Notes: generated by a model from the letters alone, not told the origin. Positions 18,043-26,414 are shown, numbered from the stretch's first letter. The stretch is 39,405 nt of DNA from an uncultured Lachnospiraceae bacterium (GCA_910577785.1 CAJTNT010000037.1:1-39405), one strand, 5' to 3'. Program-made: numbers and translations.

Positions 18043-18261
18043 ATGGAAAAAAATTATATTACAGATGAACAGGTTGTGAAACGTGCCAATGCAGCTGTGG
18101 AACTAGAGATTGAGAAGCTGAAAGTGTTAGATGCGCCTATTATTGTTTATGACAGAAAGAAGCAGGTCATTGTGAGGCGTAATAGTGATGGTACAGAGGT
18201 AGAAGTTGGCAGACGGTTAAGAAAGGGGCATATTAGTGAGCGAGATGAAAAGGAAACCTGA
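18043..18261 (+). CDS. Antitoxin-like protein of a zeta-type toxin module
   Basis: 72 residues from the ATG at 18043 with GAGGTGG upstream; a GTG at 18031 in the same frame is an alternative start. The product has a helical N-terminus (EQVVKRANAAVELEIEKLKV) and a basic C-terminus with a beta-type YDRKKQVIVRRNSDGTEVEV motif. Small proteins of this style commonly precede zeta-like P-loop kinases in Firmicutes; I infer an antitoxin role from position and pattern. It overlaps the zeta-like start by 17 bp, implying translational coupling. Confidence 0.6.
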   Translation: MEKNYITDEQVVKRANAAVELEIEKLKVLDAPIIVYDRKKQVIVRRNSDGTEVEVGRRLRKGHISERDEKET

Positions 18262-18499
18262 AATTGTCGTGTTTGCCGGGCCCAATGGTTCTGGAAAAAG
18301 TACATTTACTGCATTGTTAAAGCCAGAAATGGATTATATAAATGCCGATGAAATTAAGAAAAATTTGAAATGTTCCGATTATGAGGCAGCGGAATTAGCT
18401 GAAATGCAAAGAGAAAAACACTTACAAAATATGGAGGACTTTTGTTTTGAAACAGTTATGGGGGCAAATCAGGATGCCTTCTACTCCGCGGTTCTTTAA
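18245..18499 (+). pseudogene. Zeta-toxin-like P-loop kinase, truncated by a transposon remnant
   Basis: MKRKPEIVVFAGPNGSGKST includes a Walker A motif typical of zeta toxins (UDP-sugar kinases), followed by YINADEIKKNL and FCFETVM, both family-like. After about codon 73 (near 18465) the DNA becomes the inverted 3' part of an IS256-type transposase, and the frame stops at 18497-18499. The remaining catalytic residues and the C-terminal two thirds are missing, so the toxin should be inactive. Confidence 0.75.
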
Positions 18500-19023
18500 G
18501 CCGTTCATAATGGACAGCCAGAACTTTGCACTTTCAATTTCTCCCACATACATTCCAAGGGCGTCTTTTTTCCCATTCATGTTAATGCCAAGGGCGGTGT
18601 AGACGGCACGCTTTACTATGCGGCCCTCACTGCGACATAATAATGTATCGCGTCCATGAATACGGCTACATAGACTTCTTCTAACGGCCGTCCCTGCCAT
18701 TCTCTGACAACAAGGGGTATTTTGTCGGTGATCCGGCTGATTGTGCTGTCAGAAATATCCATGCCATAAAGTTCCTTCATATGGGATTCTATATCGCCGG
18801 TAGTCATGCCTTTTGCATACATAGAAAGGATTTTCTCCTCCATGTCCTGCGTCAGGGTATTTCCAGAATCACAGACATCATGTCACGCATGACAGCATTC
18901 ACGTCTGTTCCATTTTTAATACGAATTTCATTCTCCTTGAGGTAGCTGCGAATCAAAACCTCCAAACTGAGTAATTGTATCTTACACCAGTTTGAAGGTT
19001 TACACAAACTTTGGGATAGTCCC
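18466..19023 (-). mobile_element. Degraded IS256-family element (transposase remnant)
   Basis: Read on the minus strand: an N-terminal segment RSYLKENEIRIKNGTDVNAV, MRDMMSVILE; an internal deletion whose junction changes frame; TQDMEEKILSMYAKGMTTGD and DISDSTISRITDKIPLVVRE; a 1-nt deletion near 18640 after MDAIHY; then RSEGRIVKRAVYTALGI and SAKFWLSIMNGLKNRGVE, where it is cut inside the zeta-like gene. GGGACTATCCC at 19023-19013 appears to be the surviving terminal end. It cannot encode an active transposase. Confidence 0.8.
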
Positions 19024-19065
19024 TTTCAACTCGCTTTTAAGTGCCTCTGTCAATATTGCTCTCAC
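19024..19065 (-). pseudogene. First 14 codons of an operon gene cut by the IS256-type element
   Basis: GTG starts 12 bp after the kinase stop and encodes VRAILTEALKSELK before the GGGACTATCCC end of the insertion element. A weak AAAAGG precedes the start. Position and spacing suggest a sixth gene of the kinase operon whose remainder has been lost. Its family cannot be identified from 14 codons, and the frame could be fortuitous. Confidence 0.4.
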
Positions 19066-19077
19066 GTTCTGTGCCTT

Positions 19078-20358
19078 TTACATAGACATATTTTCCCTCT
19101 TTACTTCACAGAACAACCCCTCATCCACTTCCCCATAATCAAATGAGTTCTTCATCCGTTCCACATCCTTCTTTATCCCGCTGATCAATACCTGGGGAAT
19201 CGCCTCTTTCTCCAGCATCGCCTGGATAATCTTCAAATCCTCCACTGCCTGGTCAATTGTCCTGTATTTGCCATTGCCATTCTTTTTCATCATTTCCAAG
19301 ATCAGTTCCGCTATGTCCTGCTCAACGCCTAATCGTTCCGCAAGTTCTTCTGTGCTGGGTGCATCCATGGAACGATAGTCCTCGCCCAACAGCATGAAAT
19401 AGAACACTTTGACCACCGCATAGACATCCGTGCTGACATCAATCTGGTTTATCTTCTTCACCAGGCGCACTGCTCTTTTTACAGAAAACGGATCATCCAG
19501 AAAGCTGTTTTTTGCCGCCCGCAGTTCCTGCATTTCTATCGAACGGTAGTTTTCGCTGCTGCATGCAATCCCCGCATTGGCTGATATTTTCCCTGCCAAT
19601 TTCAACAGTTCTTCCTTTTCCAATTCCTCATAATCAGCGTTTTGGTATTCTTCGAGAGAAAAAACAGAGCCAAAATCCAAAAAATACTTATTCTCGATCC
19701 GTTCATCTGCGCCTTCACTGTTTCCACACCAGATATTTTCCGGTTTAATATCCCCATGGCAGTATTTCCCATCAAACATTGTGCGCACCATTTCGAATAG
19801 CACCAATGCGTCTTCCATTGCTGCCTGGATTCCCATATGTCCGTCCTGTGCATCCTTCACTTTGTCATAAAGCGTTTTTCCCTCCCTTGTATCCAGCACC
19901 ACATAATGGGTATCTCCCTTTTGTGTCAGGTATAGTTGGGGCAGTACATGGTTGCTGTTGTGATACCCGTCTGCGCAGAAGACGCGGTCCATCATTTGGA
20001 TTTCCGCTTCAATCTCACTTCTTTGCTTTGCCAGCTCTTCCTCCAGAAGCTGGCGTTTCTTCTCCTCTACATTTTTGCTCCTGGGACAAAGTATGATTTC
20101 CCCTGTAGCTTTATCCCGTATATAGTCAAATTTTGCCCCCCACTGCTCTTCATAAGGATAAAACTCCTTTACTACACAGCCCCGTATCCCATTGAGTGTC
20201 CCTAAATAAACAAGCGCAGAGCCTCCTGTCCCTTTTAACTCCAATCCCTGCACTTTATTCAGTCCGTATTCGTCACAGATGACAAAGGATTCTTTTACTT
20301 TATCTGAGCAGGCGTCCAGCGGGATCCTATGATCTGATTCATCCATTCTGTACATCAC
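19078..20358 (-). CDS. Eukaryote-like Ser/Thr protein kinase
   Basis: 426 residues. Protein kinase fold with glycine-rich loop GTGGSALVYLG (43-53), ATP-binding Lys64 (VVKEF), a charged helix insert (95-120), catalytic loop HGDIKPEN (201-208; HGD replaces HRD) and DFG (228-230). The C-terminal lobe continues to about 390. No transmembrane or PASTA segment, so cytosolic. The GTG start overlaps the TGA of the preceding gene as GTGA, with ATG as the next codon; AAAGGAGGGAGG lies upstream. Last intact gene of the operon; the STAND NTPase or the unknown helical protein may be substrates (inference). Confidence 0.85.
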   Translation of the reverse strand: MMYRMDESDHRIPLDACSDKVKESFVICDEYGLNKVQGLELKGTGGSALVYLGTLNGIRGCVVKEFYPYEEQWGAKFDYIRDKATGEIILCPRSKNVEEKKRQLLEEELAKQRSEIEAEIQMMDRVFCADGYHNSNHVLPQLYLTQKGDTHYVVLDTREGKTLYDKVKDAQDGHMGIQAAMEDALVLFEMVRTMFDGKYCHGDIKPENIWCGNSEGADERIENKYFLDFGSVFSLEEYQNADYEELEKEELLKLAGKISANAGIACSSENYRSIEMQELRAAKNSFLDDPFSVKRAVRLVKKINQIDVSTDVYAVVKVFYFMLLGEDYRSMDAPSTEELAERLGVEQDIAELILEMMKKNGNGKYRTIDQAVEDLKIIQAMLEKEAIPQVLISGIKKDVERMKNSFDYGEVDEGLFCEVKRENMSM

Positions 20359-22091
20359 TCCAGCCTCCCTCCTTTGGAAATCGTTTGAAATGGGGCAATC
20401 CCCTGCTCTAAATAATATTCTTCCATCGCATTTGCCGCAGCGCTTATGGTATCTACCTTTTCCACAAATGTCTTACAATCAGCAATATCGTCACATGTTT
20501 CCTTGAAAAAAGCGTCAAACCGATTCTCCTCGTCTAAGATAGGCGAAAAGCGTGAATTTCCCAAAATATGTTTTCCTAAATAATCATCCTCAAACGAAAC
20601 ACCATAAAATTTGGCCAAAAGGACAAACAGCAGCAACAATTCCCTCGAAACACTGCTTCTTTCTCCCTCCCCTGTTAAAATTTTCCAACAAAGTTCCCTG
20701 CCTGCCTGCAAGCTTAAAATCCGGGATCCGCCATTATAATACTTCTCTGTCCGATGGATGAATTCTTTCTTTTTCTCTTCATACTTTTTCTCTTTTCCAC
20801 TTTTTGGAGGAATCCCCAGTGAAATACAACGGTTGAGTTCAGATTCAAAGATTCCTGTAACTGCCTCTTCCTTATGTTCTTCTTTGATATCAAAGTACAT
20901 TTCCAATGCATAAAAAATACCTTGCATATTTACAATGCATTCTTCCAATAATTCACGCCGGAACGCAGGCGTAACCACTTTGGGAATCGGCGGGATATCT
21001 GCTTTTTCCATACGGCGGATGAATAAAATGGGGCTCGCTGGCATCGTAAATGCTGACTTCATCCCACTGCCCACTTGCATAGTAACTGTCTCTGTCTCAT
21101 TGCCCTTTTCACCCTTACCTACATATTCGTTATACTGTCCCCCATTGTATAAATTACGGTCGGCAAGGCGGTTCAGCATCTTTTTCATGCCCTTTTCCGT
21201 GAGTGCATAGTCCGAGGCCAGGTCATCGACCTGCTTCTCTATCATCATATGGATGATCCGGTACAGATACCACCGCCTTCTATGCTCTGTATTCAAAATC
21301 GTGCGCAGGATGGGCATATATTCCCCATGCCCTTCCATCCATTTCCATAAACTTTTACCCACTCCTTCCTCGTTTTTTTCTGGCCCTTTTTCGTTTTTAT
21401 CATCCTCTAATTTTTGGCTCAGCGAATTTGCTTCTGACACAGACCTTCTCGTTTCTTTTACATTCTCTTTGGAATCGGGATTTTTCTGGCGTTGCAACAA
21501 TTCCCCTAACATTTTAGCCGTAAGTTCCTTTCGTTTTCCTTCATACTGAAAATCCAAATCTGACAAAAATTTCTCTGACGCGTCTTTCTTGCAAATTTCC
21601 TGCATTTCATCCAAATACTGTACAAACCTTTCCACTTCCCATTTCCACAGCAAAGCCAGAAAGAGTACAAAATCCTCTATTCTGGAAAAAAGTGAAAAAT
21701 CACTTGCTATATCAAGACTCTCTACCATCCGTTGATACAGTTTTTTATGATTCGTTCCCTTCTTTATAACTTCATACTCCACCATGAAAAAATATAGAAA
21801 CACCGTATGTTCCAAACGATTTTTTAACTTCATCTTTTTTCTGCTGTCTCTTTTTCCTGCCCACTTATCTGCCCACTTATCTGGACTTTTCACAAATGCA
21901 GACAATTCTTTTTGCCACTCCTGGAGCCCTCCCCAAAAAGTGATCTTCCCCTCTTCCTCATATCCCATCTTTTTAAAAACGGACAGATCGTTAAATTTTG
22001 AGGCCATTTCCACATAGCATTCTTTCCCTAAGCCGCAAAACTTCTCTATATCTATACACTGTTCTAACTCTTCTAATAGATCCCGTTCCAT
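20355..22091 (-). CDS. Unrecognised helical protein of the kinase/NACHT operon
   Basis: 578 residues from the ATG at 22091, chosen because AGAAGGAGAAAAGC directly precedes it; an upstream in-frame ATG at 22115 lies in duplicated DNA. No signal peptide or membrane segment. Largely alpha-helical and charged, with a low-complexity Lys/Glu/Asn region (about 215-255). The C-terminal half contains PAFRRELLEECIVNMQGIFY and an AANAMEEYY helix. I recognise no domain. It sits between the YdcF-like gene and the kinase and is translationally coupled to the kinase, so a scaffold, sensor or effector role is plausible but unproven. Confidence 0.75.
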   Translation of the reverse strand: MERDLLEELEQCIDIEKFCGLGKECYVEMASKFNDLSVFKKMGYEEEGKITFWGGLQEWQKELSAFVKSPDKWADKWAGKRDSRKKMKLKNRLEHTVFLYFFMVEYEVIKKGTNHKKLYQRMVESLDIASDFSLFSRIEDFVLFLALLWKWEVERFVQYLDEMQEICKKDASEKFLSDLDFQYEGKRKELTAKMLGELLQRQKNPDSKENVKETRRSVSEANSLSQKLEDDKNEKGPEKNEEGVGKSLWKWMEGHGEYMPILRTILNTEHRRRWYLYRIIHMMIEKQVDDLASDYALTEKGMKKMLNRLADRNLYNGGQYNEYVGKGEKGNETETVTMQVGSGMKSAFTMPASPILFIRRMEKADIPPIPKVVTPAFRRELLEECIVNMQGIFYALEMYFDIKEEHKEEAVTGIFESELNRCISLGIPPKSGKEKKYEEKKKEFIHRTEKYYNGGSRILSLQAGRELCWKILTGEGERSSVSRELLLLFVLLAKFYGVSFEDDYLGKHILGNSRFSPILDEENRFDAFFKETCDDIADCKTFVEKVDTISAAANAMEEYYLEQGIAPFQTISKGGRLE

Positions 22092-22262
22092 GCTTTTCTC
22101 CTTCTGTTTATCCATAACCTGCTGTTTTCAGACATTTATTCTAACCGTCACGATTCCGCACTTTTCTCCCTTCGTCTGTCAAATATCCTTCTGTTTGCAG
22201 ATATTTATTCTAACCGTCCGATTCCATGCTTTTCACCTTTTATCCGTCAATATCCTGCTGTT
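22091..22262. repeat. Imperfect tandem repeat (about 68 bp, 2.5 copies) of a gene-gene junction
   Basis: On the minus strand the block AAACAGcAGGAtAT - GAAAAGcatGGAAtCG - ACGGTTAGAATAAAT occurs twice completely. The ribosome binding site/start of the next gene (AAACAGAAGGAGAAAAGCAT, then GGAACGG) forms a third, partial copy. The first copy includes the end of the YdcF-like gene and a 5-codon ORF MESDG (22227-22210). It fills the 22116-22239 gap. Confidence 0.8.
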
Positions 22263-23259
22263 TTCCTTCCATCAAATACTCTGCCATTTGCGGATATTGC
22301 CCACAGAGCATGTCCATTGCATCCAGGGCAGCCTTCACCTCTTGCAGATAATTGGTGGCCGGGCTAAATCCGCCGCCCGTGATATCATCGGAAAGCCCCA
22401 CACAGTCCACTTCCAGATTATATTCCATGGCAATCCCCATAAACTTCATCCACTGATAGGAAACATAAATGGATGAGGTCACTAGCAAAAGCTTACTCTT
22501 CGGAGGAACTGCAAATTGCTCCATAAAATAGCAAAAGGTATCGTAAGAGTTCGCCCGCCGCCCTGGGTCTTTACTGGGAGCAGCAACGCAATACACCTCA
22601 TTCCCTTGATAAAGCCCATGATATTTCAGTATCACAGAAGAAAGATTAATGTTTTCTTCTTTCTTTTCTTTTACAGTCTGAAACTCTGGTAAATAAAAAA
22701 CTTTGCTAAGGCCTGCACGCATTGCCTCTAATTCGGTAGGTGCGCCTGGCGCATAAGCGCTGATTGCAGGCAGCTCAATCTCATTAATTGGCCGAAACCC
22801 CGACAGCCCAATCACTTTACATCCTGTCAGCCCTTGTTCATCGATTACTTTTTTTGCCATCTGCGGCCGAAATAGGTTCTGCATCCTGGCTCCCCCAAGC
22901 GGCAGGATAAAATCATATTCTTTTTTCTGCAGTACCGCCCCTGTCATGCCCAGGCGCCCTGCCGCATCAAAAATTTCCTCTTCCCTCTGTTTCGCCAGGC
23001 CATCCTCTGTAACCAGCCAGCGCTCCCCTCCGCCGCCCCGCATCCTGCGGAAATCCCAATGGCTGGAGGCAAAGGAATGCAGCCTTCCCAATATCTGCCC
23101 CAACCTGGCTTCCCCATAAATCTCATCTTCTTTCCCGCTGGATAATCTTATCAGCTGTTTCATCCCATCCGAACACAGCCAGCTCCCTATGCTTTCCGCT
23201 AATTGCTCCAAGCGACCTGCTTTCTCTTCCATACAAGCAGGGCATTTTAATAATTCCAT
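22240..23259 (-). CDS. YdcF/DUF218-like protein of the kinase/NACHT operon
   Basis: 339 residues from the ATG at 23259, preferred because GGAGG lies seven bases upstream; the longer frame from 23307 starts in DNA duplicated from the end of the previous gene. Residues 5-10 carry a CPAC motif. The order YDFILPLGGARMQN, VIGLSG, ELEAMRAGL, RRANSYDTFCYFME, KLLLVTSSIYVSYQWMKFMG follows the pattern of DUF218 (YdcF/SanA/ElyC-like) proteins: strand-glycine motif, NTxEN-like motif, VTSxxH-like strand. Assignment is by this motif order only. No membrane segment. The activity is not known, and a nucleotide- or cofactor-binding sensor is possible. Confidence 0.6.
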   Translation of the reverse strand: MELLKCPACMEEKAGRLEQLAESIGSWLCSDGMKQLIRLSSGKEDEIYGEARLGQILGRLHSFASSHWDFRRMRGGGGERWLVTEDGLAKQREEEIFDAAGRLGMTGAVLQKKEYDFILPLGGARMQNLFRPQMAKKVIDEQGLTGCKVIGLSGFRPINEIELPAISAYAPGAPTELEAMRAGLSKVFYLPEFQTVKEKKEENINLSSVILKYHGLYQGNEVYCVAAPSKDPGRRANSYDTFCYFMEQFAVPPKSKLLLVTSSIYVSYQWMKFMGIAMEYNLEVDCVGLSDDITGGGFSPATNYLQEVKAALDAMDMLCGQYPQMAEYLMEGKQQDIDG

Positions 23260-23275
23260 GTCTGCACCTCCACTA

Positions 23276-23356
23276 CCTTGAGCCATTTCGTAACTCACAT
23301 TTTGCATACTCAGGTCCTCTTCTATCTCTACTGCCTTGAGCCATTTCGTAACTCAC
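23276..23356. repeat. 58-bp-period duplication at the NACHT/YdcF-like gene junction
   Basis: CCTTGAGCCATTTCGTAACT followed by CAC occurs at 23276-23298 and again at 23334-23356, both exact. One copy is the true end of the NTPase gene (ELRNGSRQ). The other creates an in-frame N-terminal extension of the next gene (SYEMAQGSGG). This shows that the extension is duplication-derived. Confidence 0.85.
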
Positions 23357-25469
23357 CATACTCTTCCAATGCTTTTTCTATTTCAGGATATTTTACTTGC
23401 TGTCCCCTGTACCATGCTGTCAGCCTCCCTATTTTATCCCTTAATTTATTGAGAACGTCCACTGCTTCCCTGCGGCTCCCCCGTTCCATGCACTGGTAAC
23501 AGAACCTTAGCTGGTACACGATTTCTTCTGTAATTTCTGCCTGCAATGCAGCGCCTGGCTGCGCAAAAAGAAGCCCGCATTCTGTACCCAGCGCATTAAT
23601 CACTACTACAATATCTTTCATTTTCGTTTTCTCATCTTCTGTCATCTCTGACAATTTTGATTTCTTGCCCGCCGTAAGGTAGGCGATGTATTCTTTGAAT
23701 GTTTCATAAGAAGCCTGGTACATCTTGACCGCCATCATATAGTAGTCAGAGGCAATTGCCCGGTAGCTTGCCGTCAGATCCACGCCATACATTTCGCGGT
23801 ATTCCTTACACTTCTTATGCCAATAAGCAGATAACGTATAATCCCTTTGATAAGGGCCGTAATAGTAGCTTCCAAAATTATTTAAAATCTTCCCATACAG
23901 CACCCGGAAACTGGCTTTCTCCTTTTCCTGTTCCGGCATGCCGTCTAAGATCTCTTTTGCCTCTTCAAACAGCGGCAGCGGATCCCTGCCTTCTATCTTG
24001 TAGTTATTCCCGCTATATGCTAAGGAATTGAGGATCCTTGCCTTCTCAAAGCTGTCATAATAGCCTCCCAGACATTTTTTAAAATAATCATACGTCGGCC
24101 AGACCAAAAGCGCAGCGTTCTTCCTCTCATTCTCATCATCTAAAATACTGGCATAATGATGCATAAATGTAAAAAACTGATTCTGTGCGGCGCCTTTCTC
24201 ATCCTCAAATGCAAACCCCATCTGCTTCACCACTGAATCAAAACCTTCTGCATCTGCCTCCCAGGAACTATACAGTGTCTCTACCATGCCCAGATGCCTG
24301 GTCTGCCGGACAGGGTCATAGGTTCCCGCACGGTATGTATTCTTATTGAGGTTTACAAAAAAGCGGCGGATGCTATCCTTCTCCACCTTCCTGCCCAAAC
24401 ACAGGTTAACCCCTTTGCTGCACCAGTACTCACGGATCATGTCATGTTTAAATTCCAGCTTTTCGTTGACAATATCCAGCATACGGATGGCCCGTAAGGC
24501 CTCCCTTGGATGCAGCGGCATGTCGTCAAATAAATCTAATACTTCGCCTACCGCATGCCCCAGCCCCTTTGTAAAAATGTTCTCTTTCAGGGCCTCATCA
24601 TTGTTAATGGCGTCCAATAACGCATTTTCCACCCCCAAGGCAATCAGGGGGAGCACATAGGACAATACCATCTTCTTCGTGGCATCCCAATGGTCAATCT
24701 GGCTGGTGTTTTGGTTCTGATACACATCCAAATCATAGAAGACATCCAGCAGCTTATATTTTGACTCAAACACAAACGCATTGCTGCCGCCATCCCTCTC
24801 TTTAATCTCTTTATACATTTTTGCCAGCATAGGGGTCGACACAAGCTCATCCACCTCAGCATCCAGGGCGCCATCGGAAGGGATATCCAGATATGCCTTC
24901 TTCCTTTCACTTGTAAGCCCGATCAGCTTTACCAGGCAAAACCCTCTCATCCCCTCTGTTTCCAAAACCTTTTCATACAATTGGCGCTGGATGACTGCCT
25001 CATTGCGTGTCGTTATCACAATATCCAGATTGGGGTAATCCATCAGGCGTATTCCGTCTGCATCCTGCCTGGTAAATTCATTTGTGATATAATCATATAC
25101 GTTCCCGCCGCTTTCCGAAAACATGCGGTTATGCACTTCATTCATTCCATCCAGCAGGAACAGGAAACGGTACTGGCCGCCGCACTTGCGGATCATCTCC
25201 CGCAGCGCCAGATAGCCATTGGCAGCCAGCGCATTCCTGTAATAATGTTCATTCAGGTATCCCAGCATTAGCCCCTGGCGGATTTCTTCCTCTGATTTCA
25301 GGTTTACGTCCGCCATCCGGATATAAATAGGGAGTACCGTTTCCCCGCCAATTTTTCGTTCCAGCAAAGAACAATACATATATTTTAAGATGGTAGACTT
25401 TCCATATCCTTCTGGCGCAACAATGACATAGTTCCTTGGAGCCTGCAAATAATTTTCCACAAAATTCAT
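23328..25469 (-). CDS. NACHT/STAND-like P-loop NTPase with helical C-terminal domain
   Basis: 713 residues. Walker A PEGYGKST (19-26) comes almost at the N-terminus; Walker B-like FLFLLDGMNEV (102-112); sensor-like DIVITTRNEAV (149-159); STPMLAKMY near 211 matches the NACHT winged region style. Residues 230-420 look like helical and winged-helix segments of STAND ATPases, and 430-713 are alpha-helical, TPR-like. There is no effector domain before the P-loop, so the effector must be encoded separately, perhaps by the kinase or phosphoesterase. A GGAGGG site precedes the ATG. Probably an ATP-dependent oligomerising switch; the trigger is unknown. Confidence 0.8.
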   Translation of the reverse strand: MNFVENYLQAPRNYVIVAPEGYGKSTILKYMYCSLLERKIGGETVLPIYIRMADVNLKSEEEIRQGLMLGYLNEHYYRNALAANGYLALREMIRKCGGQYRFLFLLDGMNEVHNRMFSESGGNVYDYITNEFTRQDADGIRLMDYPNLDIVITTRNEAVIQRQLYEKVLETEGMRGFCLVKLIGLTSERKKAYLDIPSDGALDAEVDELVSTPMLAKMYKEIKERDGGSNAFVFESKYKLLDVFYDLDVYQNQNTSQIDHWDATKKMVLSYVLPLIALGVENALLDAINNDEALKENIFTKGLGHAVGEVLDLFDDMPLHPREALRAIRMLDIVNEKLEFKHDMIREYWCSKGVNLCLGRKVEKDSIRRFFVNLNKNTYRAGTYDPVRQTRHLGMVETLYSSWEADAEGFDSVVKQMGFAFEDEKGAAQNQFFTFMHHYASILDDENERKNAALLVWPTYDYFKKCLGGYYDSFEKARILNSLAYSGNNYKIEGRDPLPLFEEAKEILDGMPEQEKEKASFRVLYGKILNNFGSYYYGPYQRDYTLSAYWHKKCKEYREMYGVDLTASYRAIASDYYMMAVKMYQASYETFKEYIAYLTAGKKSKLSEMTEDEKTKMKDIVVVINALGTECGLLFAQPGAALQAEITEEIVYQLRFCYQCMERGSRREAVDVLNKLRDKIGRLTAWYRGQQVKYPEIEKALEEYGELRNGSRQ

Positions 25470-25527
25470 GCTCTTTTCCCTCCTGTCTTCCCGCGTTTCT
25501 TACCATTATATGGCAATACGCCTAACT

Positions 25528-26259
25528 TTACAAGGATTTGTTTTTTATCATCTCTTCCAGGCTCTTATCGCAGAAATTAATCACAATCCCCTCTGGCAGC
25601 CTTTTTTGATAACGCCTGTGGTAATGGCCGCACCACCAGTCAATAATCTGGGCTTTGTACCGCTCGAAAAACTTCTGCAGATAGTACTCTGTACGCGGGA
25701 TCCTGCCGCTTTCATAGCAGGCCGGGCTATACGCTTCACACACCATATGGCTTAAAACATGCACTTTTCTGCCTTCCATCCCTTTGCTTTCCATAATTTC
25801 CCCAAATTCCAATTCTGACAATTCCTCATCAACAAAAAACGACCAACGGTGCATCAGCCTCTTAAAATAATCAACGGAATATCCGCCCCCCAGCACCATA
25901 AAATTCTCTCCCTCAATCTGATAGAGCTCTCCGTCTTTCAGGAAAATCAAATCGGGGTACTTATCCTCCACCAAGACCCTGCCCCCAAACATCTTTTTTT
26001 GATCATAAGAACAAATATTTTGCGGCCTTGCCTCATGGTTTCCACGAACGAATAATAGCTTCATCGCATCTTCCCTCTGGTTCAAATAAATTTGCAATGT
26101 CTCTTTTTGCCTGTCATCCCTTTTGTCCAGATAGAAATTTAACCCTGCGTCCCCCAATAGAATAACATAAACGGGTAATAGCGCCTCCCTGGGTATCGTT
26201 TCCAGCTTTTGAATCATAAAATCCACATTCCCATGAATGTCCCCAATTGCATAGAGCAT
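25528..26259 (-). CDS. Calcineurin-like metallophosphoesterase
   Basis: 243 residues. Complete metal-binding motif set: GDIHG (6-10), GDAG (36-39), GNHE (73-76), SH (170-171), GHYH (211-214). This is the PPP/Metallophos fold; a protein phosphatase, nucleotidase or cyclic-nucleotide phosphodiesterase activity would all be possible. No signal peptide. First gene of the operon; AAGGATGGTG lies upstream of the ATG, and 58 bp separate it from the NTPase gene. With the kinase four genes later, it may form an opposing phosphorylation/dephosphorylation pair (inference). Confidence 0.88.
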   Translation of the reverse strand: MLYAIGDIHGNVDFMIQKLETIPREALLPVYVILLGDAGLNFYLDKRDDRQKETLQIYLNQREDAMKLLFVRGNHEARPQNICSYDQKKMFGGRVLVEDKYPDLIFLKDGELYQIEGENFMVLGGGYSVDYFKRLMHRWSFFVDEELSELEFGEIMESKGMEGRKVHVLSHMVCEAYSPACYESGRIPRTEYYLQKFFERYKAQIIDWWCGHYHRRYQKRLPEGIVINFCDKSLEEMIKNKSL

Positions 26260-26313
26260 TTCACACCATCCTTTCTCCGTACGTTGCTGTTTTCTGTTGC
26301 TGCACTGCCATAA

Positions 26314-26340
26314 TTTCTATTCCTCCAACGGTTAAATATC
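26314..26340. repeat. Solo end related to the MITE-like element at 6293-6518
   Basis: TTTCTATTCCTCCAACGGTT followed by AAATATC aligns with the end of the 6303-6486 element (TTTCTATTACTCCAGCGATT, AAATATC) with four differences. No partner arm is seen nearby, so this is a remnant. It lies about 55 bp upstream of the metallophosphoesterase start. Confidence 0.45.
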
Positions 26341-26414
26341 ATTACTGCAAAGCCTTTGTATGGTTTAATATACCAAAGCACCTCCCCTATCTATGTTCTT
26401 TTCCTTCCAAAAAA

